Origin: Leptodontidium sp. MPI-SDFR-AT-0119
Taxonomy: Eukaryota; Ascomycota; Leotiomycetes; Helotiales; Leptodontidiaceae
Length of the DNA stretch: 64,000 bases
Reading direction: 5' to 3'
NCBI GenBank assembly: GCA_020726505.1
Contig: JAHLEZ010000008.1
Coordinates: 1,302,001 to 1,366,000 of the forward strand
Both the position numbers and the translations under genes were made by a program. The notes below the pieces were generated by a model. That model worked only from the letters and a program-made list of their open reading frames with translations, was not told the DNA's origin and did no database searches. How positions within the stretch are numbered: the first letter of the stretch is position 1; each line of letters begins with the position of its first letter. Positions 23,217 through 35,214 of the stretch are shown here, one piece after another.

Positions 23217-23746
23217 AATCAAAATCACTCTTCACTGGCATTTGGATTACCAAGAGCTTTTCATCTACTTTGTTTGGCAGCTGTATACGCCTTTGTGATG
23301 ATGAGCTTGCAACTTTCAGGGGCTTACTCGCTAAATTATAGCGTCAGCAGAGTGCTTGGGAGAAAAAAGCGTTGAAGTTTCAGGCTTGAACTACTAACGA
23401 AGACCTACAGAGGTAGCCTCGACTATCCCATGGTAGGCATAAGCTACTGGACATTTGCTGATGGCAGATTCATCAACACTCTCATGGAATATATTTCATT
23501 CGATTGCAATTGTGAGAATGATGAATCTGAAGCGAAGCAAGTGCTAGTCTGTCTGGCATTGATTCATACAGAAGGCCAAGCGTTGGCCATGAGCGGGCCT
23601 CTAAAACAAATTCGGACTACTTGGTGTCAACCCATCTCAGAAACCCACAAACTCAAAAACACTAAATAACCGAAGAATGTTGTCGTCAATACAAGGTCAG
23701 ATTTTAGCAGTGATATGCATCTCCAGATATCATGAATTTAGACCCC

Positions 23747-23773
23747 GGGGGGGGGGGGGGGGGGGGGGGGGGG
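23747..23773 (+). repeat. Homopolymer G27
   Basis: Twenty-seven uninterrupted G follow GACCCC. The exact length is uncertain, since such runs are misread by most sequencing methods. Confidence 0.9.
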
Positions 23774-26192
23774 CTCACCAATCTGCAAAGAAAAGCAGGT
23801 CCTGGGTTGCTTCTGCCTTTGCCTCCTGAAGAAAATAAAACTCCTCTATTCTAGTCCGGATTATGGTTATCGTAATATTCTCGCTGTGGATTGTTCAGAT
23901 ACTGCTCCTTCTTGATTTCCTTGCAAAATCTATCGCGATGACTGACAGTAAACAAAGGAAAGAACTACATCATTCGGATAACAGCAAGCCTCACCCGAGT
24001 GAGATAGGGATAATTCTTATGTATCAAGAAACGTAAATTCAAGCTCACAATGACTTCGTAGGTTTAATGGTTCGACGAAGATCGGAGATGTATATTTGTG
24101 AAACAAAACGGGAAGGGTTTCTTGTTTGAAAGATACGGGATTGCTGTGATGTGGTAATGCCATGAGGAGTGAAAGCCAAAATCGTGGGGAAACAGGAGAG
24201 CTAACAAACTATTCGAGAATCAATGGACTAAAATTGCTTGAAGTCCGAAGTAGAAATCGTGCAAGCAGATTTATTCCAAAGACATAGTCTTTTTCATCTG
24301 TTTTGCTTGCGGAATCGAGATGAACTCTTCCACTAGCCCATCTTCTCTACCAGTACAACCAGAAGGCCAGCTTCCAAGGATTGTGTGACACCTCAAATAA
24401 TGATGAACACGCCATCAGAGACTCCTAGCAAAACTTCTCGTAGAAATTAGACGAAGTGCAAATCTAAGCAGCCACTCGGCGGGAGAAAAATAAAACACAC
24501 CTCTTTTTCATACATTGCTCTCTCGACTTACACAATAACCAACCAGAATCAAGTGCAAATACACGACAAACGAAAACAAAAGGACCGCTCGTTCACACCA
24601 TACCATCCAACAAATGCAACCTTCCAACCGCCACTCCACGCCACGCCATCACATGATTCACCCCCCTTTTTCACTTCCCGCATCTTCTCCGTAGGAACCG
24701 GCGTGATTCCCCTCACTCCACAGCCACTCATTACCCGTTTCTTACAACGGCCTGCAGCCGCCTCCACGACCCTGACACTGTACCTTCCTATTCCTAATGC
24801 CGAGAACAAGAAAAGAAAATATACCGTAGCATTCGAAACCGGAAAGTCTCCTAGCGATATCACATTCCGCTCTCCCCAGCTTTTGTTCTTGTTCGCTGTC
24901 ACTGCAACTGTACTTGTCCGGAGGGCCAGCCGAGCGAATCAGCCGATTCTGGTAGGGAGGTAGGGACGTCGTAGAGGCTGACCTCCCGCGAGATTTGCAC
25001 CCAATTGTAAACCCCTTCTAGTGCAGGTCGCCATGTGGCGATCTAGGTCAGGGGCAATTCAAGGCAGGCAAGCAAGCACTCATCCATACAGTATTTTGGC
25101 TATTAAGACGCCCTTATCGACACCGGTGAGACAGGCGAGAAAGATTGGTCCCAACATGAACGAACCAACGTCGTTGATCCACGACGAATCTTTTTCTTTT
25201 CTTCTCCTTATTGCATTGTACGTAACTCTGGACATTGAGTCGGTAAGTTTCAAAATATGCGTATCATCGGCTGTCGTTCTCCTTCGGGATGTAAAATAGG
25301 GGGCAGCCGAGCCGAGGAGATGGTCGGCTTTTCTTCTTTGTTTTGCTTACGTTTGCTTACGTTCGTTTTGACGAGCGGGCCGAAGAGGGGGGAAGGTAAA
25401 AAAAAATGTAAGAAAAGCGGGAGGGAAAAGCTTCGAGAAGATTTCTGTGCTGATGGGCAAAGTACGGTCAGCACAGTTGTGGAGTAGGTTGGCTTTTTGT
25501 GGACCGGTTTCGGCGGCTGGGTTTGGTGGAGTTGATTGATACCGTAATGGAGAGTGGATTGTTACTTTTCTTTTTTCCCAGTGGTGCGTGCCGTACATAC
25601 GGATGGTACTGTAGGGAAAGAAAGTACGGTACGGATGTTATGCAGGGTTAGCTCTGCATGCATAATGCATACGTCCGTTTTATGTGTGCTTGGTGTGCAT
25701 GGAAGTGGGGGATTTGTGCAGAGAGTTTGCGTTCCTCATATGCGTGCAGTGGTTGCCCAGGTAAGGCGTGTACTGTATGGAGGCGTTATGCTATGCTATG
25801 CTATGCAGGCATGGATTACGATAGGAACAAGTGCCCGGACTCCTGAGATTGGAGATTGGAGATGGATCGGATGGACATGGGGATGGATACGGTAGAGATA
25901 GGGATTTCGAGATTTCGAGATTGGAATCTCGCTTCACGACTCGACTCAACTCGATGAAGCATGCATGGAAAGAGGATTGTGGTTGAGCTGAGCCTGGGGA
26001 TAGAAGTGAAGTGGGCATGGGGAGGTGGCGGGCATGATGGGTTGAGAGGATAGACGGTCCGACTGATGACTCGTGTGGTATTGTGTTCTTTCCTCCTCTT
26101 GAGTCTTGATCGTTGTCTGAAGATGTAAGATTATGGAAGATTTTAATACCAAGTAGTCCCTCTGTGCCGTACCTAAATTATCATTCTCTATG

Positions 26193-26236
26193 AAAGTCAA
26201 TTCAAAGTCAATTCAAAGTCAATTCAAAGTCAATTC
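26193..26236 (+). repeat. Four perfect tandem copies of an 11-bp unit
   Basis: The unit AAAGTCAATTC is repeated four times without error. The 11-bp spacing is close to one helical turn, so any bound factor would line up on one face. Confidence 0.95.
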
Positions 26237-28434
26237 AACCTGGTTTGAACCTACGATGGCACGGCACACGTGTGAGAGGGGCTTGAGATCTCCATCAAAG
26301 TAAATTACGAACCAGATTTCTTCCCCTTGCTTTGGCTTCCATGTTCCATTCCATTCCACTTGGCTTTGGCTTTGGCTTTGTCTTTGCGGGCCGCAGGAGG
26401 CGAGCTCCCACTACTGTAACACAAAGGACTGACCATTCCTCCTTCAGGGCAAATCAAACGAAGATGCAGGGCCGAGCCGAGGCTAAGAAAGCCATTCATT
26501 CTCTCCGTTTCTCGTTTCTCACGCTACGAAGTAATTTACTCAAGTAATCCCTACGAAAGCTTTTCTTGCTCTCAAATCAAATCGCTTTGAAAATTCTCCG
26601 TTTGGTTGGTTGGTTTTGGTTTTGGTTTTTGGTTCACACCGTCTTTGTGGAGTTGTCTCGTTCGAGTCGTGTTGTGCGCTGGATGTGGGAGGGTGGCTTG
26701 ATGGAGATGTGTTTACCCTGCTTTGCTCTGTTTACCCCTGACTATTGATTTTCATTTATGGGTTTGATGACGGCGGGCGACGCTTTGCTTTCGGTTGATG
26801 GAGATCCGGCATTTGGCTTTGATGATGATGGTAGTTATTTCCGTGTACCTGGATTAATCGGACTCGTACGGCACTGTACGTGAGCGTGAGCGGTGCATGT
26901 GACGTGATGCGATGCCTGTTGTACCGTTTTTCTGTGTCCGCTTTATATCAAGGTACAGACAGTACAGTACAGTACAGGACCGGAGATAAGAGGAAACATC
27001 CGTCCACGTGGGGAGGTCTTCAAGATGCAAGTGGGATAGATATCTGGCTAAATCGAAGCTCACCAGAAGGGTGGAAGTTTGGTGTTACTCCATACGGAGT
27101 TCGGGAGGCCACGAGATCAATTGATAGTTGAGCCTAAACTTCACAGAGGTGTAAGTATCTATGGTAGGAGAGATCTAGATCTGCCAGATTGAGTTGAGCA
27201 TCATGCCATATGGTGGCTTGTCTGTTTCTGACTGTTGGGAGGGTAAATTTACTTGGAGTACGCCTTCCTCGACACTAATGCAGGGCAGAAACAGGTATTG
27301 CGTGACGGTGAGAGGGAGAGCCAGCCTCGTCTCGTGGGCATGTGAAGGCATTGGATTGGATTGGACTGGATTGGATGGGTATCAGAAAGATGAGGGGGGA
27401 GACTCAGGAGAGAACGTAGAGAGGCGATTGATAGGATCAACTACGAGGGGGGTGAGCGGGCGGTTGGTTCCTGATCTGAGACGGTTGAGGCGGTTGAGAT
27501 AATGGGTGGAGGTGGTGGTTAGAGAGGAAGAAGAGAAGGAGGGTGGGTATACTCCATAGGAAGGGAGGCTATGATGGACTGATCTTGAGACATGAGGCCA
27601 TGGAGGATTACTTACTACCTACAGTACCGTATTGAAGGAAGGCAAAGGAGTAGTACTGTAGGGAGAGCCGAGAGTGATCTGATCTGATCTGACTGATCTG
27701 GTTTGATAGGTAAACGGGAGGGACGCCTTTAAAGTTTAAACGCCTTCTCAGGGACATATATCGTAGTACTAACTAACAGGATACGAAATGAGAAAGTGAG
27801 AAGCGGAAATCACTTCTTGATCCTTCCCTTCCCTTGCCTTCCTTTCTTGCTTTTGCGTGACTGATTGATTCATTACATGCCCAAGAAAACATATGATAAA
27901 TAAACAGATAGAGAGATAAATGATTGTGCATGAATTACTTGCTGCCACCTGCATCTGCATGCGCCTTAGCACAAACATCCATACATATATTTGTCCCCTC
28001 CCCTCCTTTCCCCCTTTCCCACTCGCTTACTGTACAGTACTTATGTTATCAGACCCATTCAGGGTTCGTGATCGCTTCTTATCCAGGCCTTGCATAGGGT
28101 ACAGTATTTACGAAGTATCTTGTCAACACTGCCTTGTCTTCTTGCCTTCTTGCCTTCCTTGCCCCTGACCTGGTGGTTATCCGCAATTCCACTGTACTGT
28201 ACCTGAGACCTCACGCACTCACTCAACTTCGTCCCACGTTCTTCGTCCCATCTCATCTCACCACCTGGAATAGATCCCCCTCTCTGCTTCATCTCCATCT
28301 CCATCTCCATCTACACCCACCCACCTCACCGACCGTCGTCTTTGTCTCCAGACTTCCTCCGTACACGCAATCCCGCACGGATTCTACGCCCACGCCCACG
28401 CCCATCCCACTCAGCCACCCACCCACCACTGCTG

Positions 28435-28462
28435 CATCCATCCATCCATCCATCCATCCATC
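28435..28462 (+). repeat. (CATC)7 microsatellite
   Basis: About seven CATC/CCAT units lie within a C-rich probable leader. Confidence 0.9.
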
Positions 28463-28762
28463 GCCACCAACAGCAGCAGCGGAGAGGTGGCTCGCCCCCA
28501 GAACGTGAGGTGCTTGCCTGCTTGCTTTTAATTGTCGACTTCCTCCACCTATTGCAGCAAGTCTTCCAGGTTAGTCAGTTCTCACGAGCCGCCAAAAATC
28601 GAAAATAAAATAAAATCGAATCGACTTTCTTCCGGACATATTTAACGGCATCTCCTTTTACGTTTCGGCTCGCCCGCTTCCTCCCCTCCCCTCCCTCTCC
28701 AGGACTAGGATCAATAATACCAGGGTCAACACCAGGGTCAATACCAGGAACACCACCAGGAC

Positions 28763-28788
28763 GACCAGGACCAGGACCAGGACCAGGA
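28763..28788 (+). repeat. (GACCAG)4 hexanucleotide repeat
   Basis: Four tandem GACCAG units are followed by looser ACCAGG copies on either side (28720-28790). Confidence 0.85.
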
Positions 28789-29265
28789 GGAATCGGAAAG
28801 TCTAAAAGTCAAAGTCACTCACCACCAGGGAAGCCCGCCGTTTGGCTCAAAGACTGCTAAGACTGCTAAGACTGCTAATGCACAGTGGGAGGGAGTTAGA
28901 GTAGAGGCAAGGCACGTACCCGCAGACCAAACTCCTTCCAGCATTGCGACAAACGACGGCGCCGAACGCTTCCACCTTCTCCTTCTCTCCTCCTCTTCCT
29001 CCTCTTCCTCCCTCTTTGCCTCTCTCCGCCAAACCGCCCTCTCCCCTCGCCTAGTGTGTTTGCTTCGAAAGGGAATTCCTCCTCGTGCGTGAGGTCGAGG
29101 GAGGATATACTGTTTGCTTTCCCGGTTACTATGTTTTAATCACCGTCGCTCCTTTCGATTCTGTGCTCTTTCGTCCGCCGGCGCTGCCTTTCCGATCCGA
29201 TCAGAAGAACCAATACCGACCGGCAAATTAGGGAGTGCGGAAGTGTGCGCGCAAACAGCGGCAAG

Positions 29266-31165
29266 ATGATTGTGATGGAGGGGTTGATGTTGGTTCCGCC
29301 AGAGCGCGGGACTATCATCGGGAGGGCTCTATGGAAGGTAGGTGGTTTGTTTGCAGGTGTTTGCATGCGCAATTGCTGGCTTCTGTTCGGGGAATATTCG
29401 TCTGACCTCTTTTGCTCCCGCAGACTCGATACGTCGTCCTTGGTACCGGGTCTACGCTGAAGACGCAGAACGATCTTCTACCGCAGAACGATGCTTCGGG
29501 ACGGGGAACTTCTGGACGAAAGGGATTGAAAGCTACTTCGTCGAAGCCCAGTCTGGTCGATGTGTCACAACCGGATCCTGCTGGGAGGAAGCTGTTTATC
29601 ACAATTTATAAAGCAAAGGTACGGATGAGATGGGTTGCGCCATGGAAAGAAAGTCTTGTGTCTAACTGGTTCAGGGCGATTGGGAATTTATAGCACAGCA
29701 TCCAATCTCTGCCTTCAAGTCCTGCGAAATACGAGCCCTTCAGCACCGGAAACAGAGCCCGTCATTGCCAACAATGATGTTCGAAATGAAACCAGATTCC
29801 ATATCCGAGAAGCAACGAAAGCGGAGGTCGAGCAGAACAGGAGGCCTCTCGTCCAAGGATCCATGGGTAAATTTCCTGCTGTTCCGAACAATACCAGAAG
29901 AGAGATTTAGTATCTACGATTGGCAGGCTACTGTGAAGCCACTTCTGACCGCAGACGACGAAGAGGAGGAGGATAGCGTGATGAGTCCCTTGAGTCCCGT
30001 CTTCAATGGGTTCACCAATCCATTCGCCAATTCCAGGAGACCCTCGACTTCGGCAAACAGACCAGAATTGGGGAATCGAGCGTCTAGTCAGAATAGCTAT
30101 CCTCATGCGCCTACCCCACGAGAAAGACCCTCAGCCATGATCTCGCCATCACCTAGTCTTCGCTCAAGACGATCCGACTTGTCGTCCCAAGCAAGCTCTC
30201 AGCATCCACATATGGGTTTTACATCACCTCATCCTCATGGATATGCTACGACTCTACCTACCGATTTACCTTCCCCGGCCTCGACTTCTGGATACGATAA
30301 CCAGTTCATTGAAGGTTGGACATCAGCACAGGGAAGATCATCTGCATTGTCTTCGCATACCAGGGGAAGTAATAGTATAGCATCAGCTGTCTCACCAGTA
30401 GCGCCAATTGCATCAACACCACCAGGCCCGAGGGAAACCATTCTGGATCGAGCGTTCCAGATGCGCTGCATACCAGGCAGTGATCGAATCCCCGACAAGG
30501 ACGACGAGAAGATTAGTAGCATTGCCCGGTTCGAGGCATTGATGCGAGAGGTAGACGAGAGGAAGCAGGCCAAATCGTTAGCCAAGCAGCCCAGTCGGGA
30601 GAGACAAAACTGGGGACTAGAGGAGGAATCAGAAGACTCATCTGCTGGAGAACCAGACAACGACGACGATGCTGAAATGTCTGATGAAGAGGTATCGATC
30701 CCGACACCAGCACAACGAGCTCTAGATTACATATCTGGTCGCCGAACCCCAATATCAACAGCGAACCGACCACTATCCCCCGCTCCACGAAGTCCTCCAG
30801 TCCCATTCCTGAACCCCCAGGCAATGTCAGCCTTTCATGGAAATTCTGGCTCCAATGGCCTTCGTCCCCGAACAGGGACCACTCCATCCAACCCCCGCCC
30901 AAAACGTAGCCGACCAAGTTCGCTGGCCCTACCATCCCGTTCAATGTCAAGCACTGCTGTCCCCACCCTCCGAGATAGAGACAGCAACAACAGCACGCTC
31001 AGAGGAGGAAGCACAGATGCCAAGGATAAGCGGCGGAGCAGCACGTCGGTCAAACGCCTCAGCTTCACGGAGTTCGCTAAACGATTAAGTAGTACCTCCA
31101 GTCTCCTCCTTGTTCAAACAAACAACAGCTCGAGTTCCGGTCGAGACGGCAGCGGTCGCGGGTAG
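29266..31165 (+). CDS. Conserved fungal protein with N-terminal PH-like domain and long disordered tail
   Basis: Three exons (29266-29337, 29424-29618, 29675-31165) give 585 residues in phase. The N-terminal 170 residues look like a PH-type fold: RALWKTRYVVLGTGS opens the first strands, KLFITIYKAKGDWEFIAQHPISAFKSCEI the middle, and DPWVNFLLFRT the last strand. The remainder is low-complexity, rich in Ser, Pro, Arg and Thr, with an acidic stretch (EEESEDSSAG to NDDDAEMSDEE), a DERKQAKSLAKQ helix, and a serine/arginine-rich end (KRLSFTEFAKRLSSTSS) that could be phosphorylated. Lipid or membrane binding is the usual PH role, not shown here. The start is the first ATG in frame before a clean donor site. 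The 6 kb gene-free region upstream is likely its promoter. Confidence 0.82.
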
Positions 31166-32271
31166 TAGTGAGTACGGCGTCGAGGAGCTCGACCATTCGA
31201 ACATGAACATGAGCATGAACCTGCGCGGCGGTGATATGGTAATGCAGGGTCGCGATAAGAGGTGTGGGTGGAGAGGGAGTGTTGGGGCTTTTGGCTCCGA
31301 GGGCGGATTTCTCTGATATATATTTTGACCTGACGATACCTTAGACGATTGTAATGATGCTTGGATGGCGTTGGGGCTGTGCATTGTTACGATATGATAT
31401 GAATTGATAGGTTGAGCTGGGACGGGATGGCTATTTTTGTTCGGCATTTCAAGGCGTTATGATACCAGTCTACTTACTGCTTCGGTTCTTTGTAATTACT
31501 TTGCTAGATGGTTGTTTGAGGGTGGATGAATATCAGTCAGTACTTGGGTTGGAATTGGAATTAGGATTGAGGTTTATATACCTGTTGATAGGGGGTGAGG
31601 TATATATGAATATCCATACCAAAACAAACATTCCCGTCTTCGTCTCTGCCAACGTAGCATCTCCGATCTCCAGGGATATCCCACTAGAGATGCACCTTAT
31701 ACTCACACACGAATCGTCGATTCATCATCATTGAGGGTGTTTCATCTATGACGGCATCTCGACAGCTTGTTCTTCCACTTTTTGGTGGCAAGACACAAAG
31801 CTCCGAAGATGTGACCGCATTGCTTGATCCCAACAGCCAACTGTTCATCTCCGCCATCAGGAAAACCTCCATACGGCAGAATACAGATCAAGCAGTGTTC
31901 TCCCTCCACAAGCTATACGAAATGACCTTCTTAATACGTTGGACTCGGTGGTTGATTTCCCGATTTGATTCAGCATGCCATCATGCTCGATCACTGACTT
32001 TAGGGTAGGAGGAGTAATATCCTGTCGGCTGTTGAGTGGTTTCACACTAAGAGGATACATAAGGTAAGGGATTCACGAAATGCGCTTCCGCACCTAGAAT
32101 AAGTGAAACCAATTTGGTTCAGAACTAGATGACTTAAATGTACATAAATGAGAGTCTTATGGATCAAGAACTAAGTTCTAACAATATTCATTGTTCCTTG
32201 GAGAATTGTGTCACTGTATCACACTTCCGTGATTACCAACCCCACTCCTTCGACTCAACGTAACGCAACCC
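31166..32271. other. Intergenic between convergent genes
   Basis: No gene is supported. An open frame at 31748-32008 (+) starts MTASRQLVLPLFGG, which loosely recalls the start of some megasynthase loading domains but is too short and unsupported. Confidence 0.35.
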
Positions 32272-32887
32272 TTACAATTCCATCTTCGATCCACCAAGCT
32301 TGAACAGACGGCTGGCCTCCTCCAAAGCCGACTTATCAGGCATGCCTATGACATGTTCGTCAGCAACAATCAAACCCATTTCGAGGGTGGCGCGAATATC
32401 AAAACAATATCCATGACTCGGGGGGTGCGGGCGGGGGTAGCACGTGACTTACATAACAAACATCTCTCCTCGCAGTTCGACTCGCTCTTCCCGCCCTTGC
32501 AAGAGCAGGTCACCTTGTTCCCATTGGCACTGCAAGTAGCAGTCTGCTCCGAGAGACCACAGAACTCCTTGCAATCAGCCTCATCCTCCTTGTCGCAGCC
32601 GGAACCGGAGACGGAGAAGGAGGACCATGACTCTGGGATGGGGGGGTTAGCTTGGAATTGGATGATGGATGGGATATGAGGGAGGAGCGGACATACTGGA
32701 GATGGTAGAGACTGGGCCGATGTCAAGACCCACGACTGGGGCTGATATCGTGTTAGTGATGGGCAGAAAGGAGTGGATAGAGATAGATGGGGATGGGTGT
32801 TGGCCACTGACCGTTGCGCTCGAGTGTCATGGCTGATGTGAGAGCCAGGAGGGCGGAGAGGGTAAGAGCTGACTTGAAGAACATCAT
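32272..32887 (-). CDS. Small secreted cysteine-rich protein, candidate effector
   Basis: Four exons, complement(32272-32345, 32453-32632, 32697-32741, 32812-32887), give 124 residues; every junction is in phase. Residues 1-19 form a clear signal peptide (two Met, short basic start, then leucine/alanine core ending LTSA). The mature part holds nine cysteines, all between residues 53 and 101 (CDKEDEADCKEFC, CSANGNKVTCSC, CEERCLLC), followed by a short helical tail. An odd cysteine number leaves one free or a dimer. The spacing does not fit CFEM or hydrophobin patterns. Small size, a secretion signal and cysteine density are the usual marks of apoplastic effectors or antimicrobial proteins in fungi; no function is proven and I see no known family. 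Confidence 0.7.
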
Positions 32888-34167
32888 GATTGCGGAGGCA
32901 AAGGGTTGTTGGTTCGTTTTGATAAATATGTCTCGATGGTGTTGATGGTTGTTGATGAATTGAACGATGGCTGGTCGTCATGGGTGAGGTTGGCGTTGCC
33001 CGACAAACAAGCGAGAAGTGATGACGCCGGCGCTTGCCGCTTTCTTGGCCACGGGAATTGGCTGGCGGAGCGAAACACCAGACAACTCCTCAAGCACAGT
33101 AGTAGAAGAGATAGGTAGAGTTTCTACCCTGAGATTTAATAGACTTAACGAAAGCAAACAACAACACTGAACAACACTTTTATTTTAATTTTTATAGAAA
33201 TTTCCCTCCACGAACATCATTAATTGGATGCCGTTCATTGTCTGATGCTTACACAGTCATTGTTTGCTCGCTTATTAGGATGGTTTATCCTTCTCTCTGG
33301 AGTCGCCAATCTCTTGTGTTTATCATCATCGTCATTTTTCCCTTTTCCTTTTACTTCTTCTTCTGATTTTTTCATCTCGTTCCGCTCGCTCCCAAGGTCC
33401 CATCGAAGCCTCAAATACCTCCTCCTCTGCCCTTTTACACAAAGTATCCCATGGTAGGCAGCCGTCTCGGTGATGGGCATTTTCAATCCAATGCTCATGA
33501 CGAACTTCTTGGGCCCCAGTTCACCAGAGCTAGCGCTGTGATGTTGACGCTAGATGAGATGAGAATTGACTTGCCAAAATTTGCGTTTGATGTAGTAGCG
33601 AGGACGATGAGACGCAGAGGCGAATCAGGAACTTCAAATCCGTTAATTTTAGATGTCCGGAAGTCTTCAGATAGTGCATAAAAGCTGAAGTGTCTGATAT
33701 GAAATTAAGTACGCCTCTATCCCTGGATTTGGTGTTGTACTTGTTGGGATGGGAAGCAACGAATTGAGACATAAACACCGAGGAAGATCAACATGCTAGC
33801 GAGCATGCGCCGTCGGGGGAATTGGATTGGTGAACCGTACGCAGAAACTGTGGTTCTGTGCTGGCACTTGAGCCTGAACTTGCACCAGTACTCAGAGAAG
33901 GATACCGAGTTCCAGACCATAACATCATGAAGGACGTGTTTTCTACAGGCAGAAATATCGACTTGGCTCTTGGACTTTGGATGAGACATCAGATCGGGAA
34001 GGAACAGATCGAGTCTAACCAAGCTCTTAATTCAAGTGAGGATCTACGACACCGTTCGAGATTGAAAAGTAAAGCCCAGATACATCTTCTGCATCTTGCA
34101 TTTGAGAGCTTAGAATTACGTCCCGAGTATACAGGATACGTTTGGAAACCTCCATTGTGCAATCTCC
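32888..34167. other. Intergenic, no gene seen
   Basis: Several overlapping short open frames occur on both strands without motifs. The first 250 bp presumably hold the promoter of the small secreted protein. Confidence 0.45.
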
Positions 34168-35214
34168 TCAACCCAACTTCTTCCCAACAGCGACAATCAT
34201 AAGCCCCTTCAGCAGCCTGGGCATCTCAGGATGTTTCTTTTCCATCAATCTCAAGACCTCATCCACAAACGCACCCAACTCTGCCTCGGAATAATCTCCG
34301 ACGAAAAACATTGCACCGGGATTCTTGCCTCGGATGAATACGTCAATAAGCGGCTTGGGGTTTGACACGTCTATGAAGGATTCGATTGTGCCAATGTGCT
34401 CTGCATTGAATCCAACGGCTTCGAACTCGGCTTTGATGCCTTCTAGTGTGCCGTAATCTTTTGGGAACTGGTAGGTTGGAGCTGTTTCGCCACGGATCTT
34501 CTTGGCTGCTATCGCCATCTGCGAATGAATTAGCAATATGCCACAGTACAGGACGATGCAATGAATGATGTTGCAGGAACACAGAAAGGCGAATATGCTT
34601 CTCATGGGACAGGAGTCAGGGGGTTGCTCACAAGGTCCATCCATTCCGCACCTGCACCAAGGGTCATGCCAATAATTCCCCCAGGTTGAAGAGCACGATG
34701 AGCAGCTTCAAGAGCTTGCCGGCCGTTCGCTACCAGATTATAAACCATCGTTCCGGTAATGTGACTAATGGAAGCATCTTCGATTCCCTCCAGAACTTGG
34801 GCATCAAGTACTTTCGCTTCGACCCGGCTCCAAGTTGGATTCTCATCCTTCTTCTCCTGCTGGATCCTTTGGACTTGCTCGATCATCCCTGCGCTGAAGT
34901 CGGATGCTATTCTGCGTGCCAATTAGTACATGTTCAGACGAAAGAACTGGGTTTCCCTACAATCGCGAAGCAGAAGGGAGTTCGGAGCCGTAGTTGTCGA
35001 TCAGTCTCCCTATGGTATTTCCAGGACCACTGCCAACATCCATGATTGCGCTAGCAGATGAGAAGGGGTATGCGTTATTCATCTGCGTGAACAGTGTTTC
35101 GACGGGTGCATTGCTGAGATGACTGCTGCCCTTGGCGTATGTTCCCGCGCTGGCGCTCCATTTGTCTTTGTCTTGAACCACGGTCTGCATTGTATCGCTG
35201 GAATTGATTGACAT
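34168..35214 (-). CDS. Class I SAM-dependent methyltransferase (UbiE/COQ5-like)
   Basis: Three exons, complement(34168-34518, 34632-34911, 34961-35214), give 294 residues. Motif I, IMDVGSGPGNTIGRLI (about residues 57-72), is the glycine-rich SAM-binding loop. After the first intron comes IASDFSAGMIEQVQ, whose aspartate binds the ribose of SAM, then KVLDAQVLEGIEDASISHI and ALQPGGIIGMT, the post-motif II and III region. The C-terminal third (KAEFEAVGFNAEHIGTIES) is the variable substrate lid. Such proteins methylate small molecules; no acceptor can be named. No synthase for a secondary metabolite is adjacent. Confidence 0.86.

Larger units (their letters stand above)
23217..29265. other. Six-kilobase gene desert with microsatellites, probable long promoter and 5' leader of the next gene
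   Basis: No stretch here shows a family motif, conserved splice structure or convincing start. It contains a G27 tract, an 11-bp tandem repeat, CATC and GACCAG arrays, a GCTAT array near 25787-25806, GGATT repeats near 27350-27380 and many TACWGTA heptamers. From about 28200 the plus strand becomes CT- and CA-rich (CATCTC repeats), as in long fungal 5' leaders. Large upstream regions of this kind often belong to highly regulated genes; that is inference here. Confidence 0.5.

Noticed and set aside
24553..24963. 136-codon open frame on the plus strand with an overlapping 117-codon frame opposite
   Set aside because: Mirror shadows in a low-complexity region; no domain and no conserved splice sites.
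28134..28608. Overlapping open frames in the CATC-rich stretch
   Set aside because: They translate microsatellites (Pro, His, Ser runs) and fit a 5' leader better than a gene.
31748..32008. Open frame starting with an LPLFGG pattern, possibly a megasynthase loading domain
   Set aside because: Only a few residues resemble that domain, and nothing follows for several kilobases.
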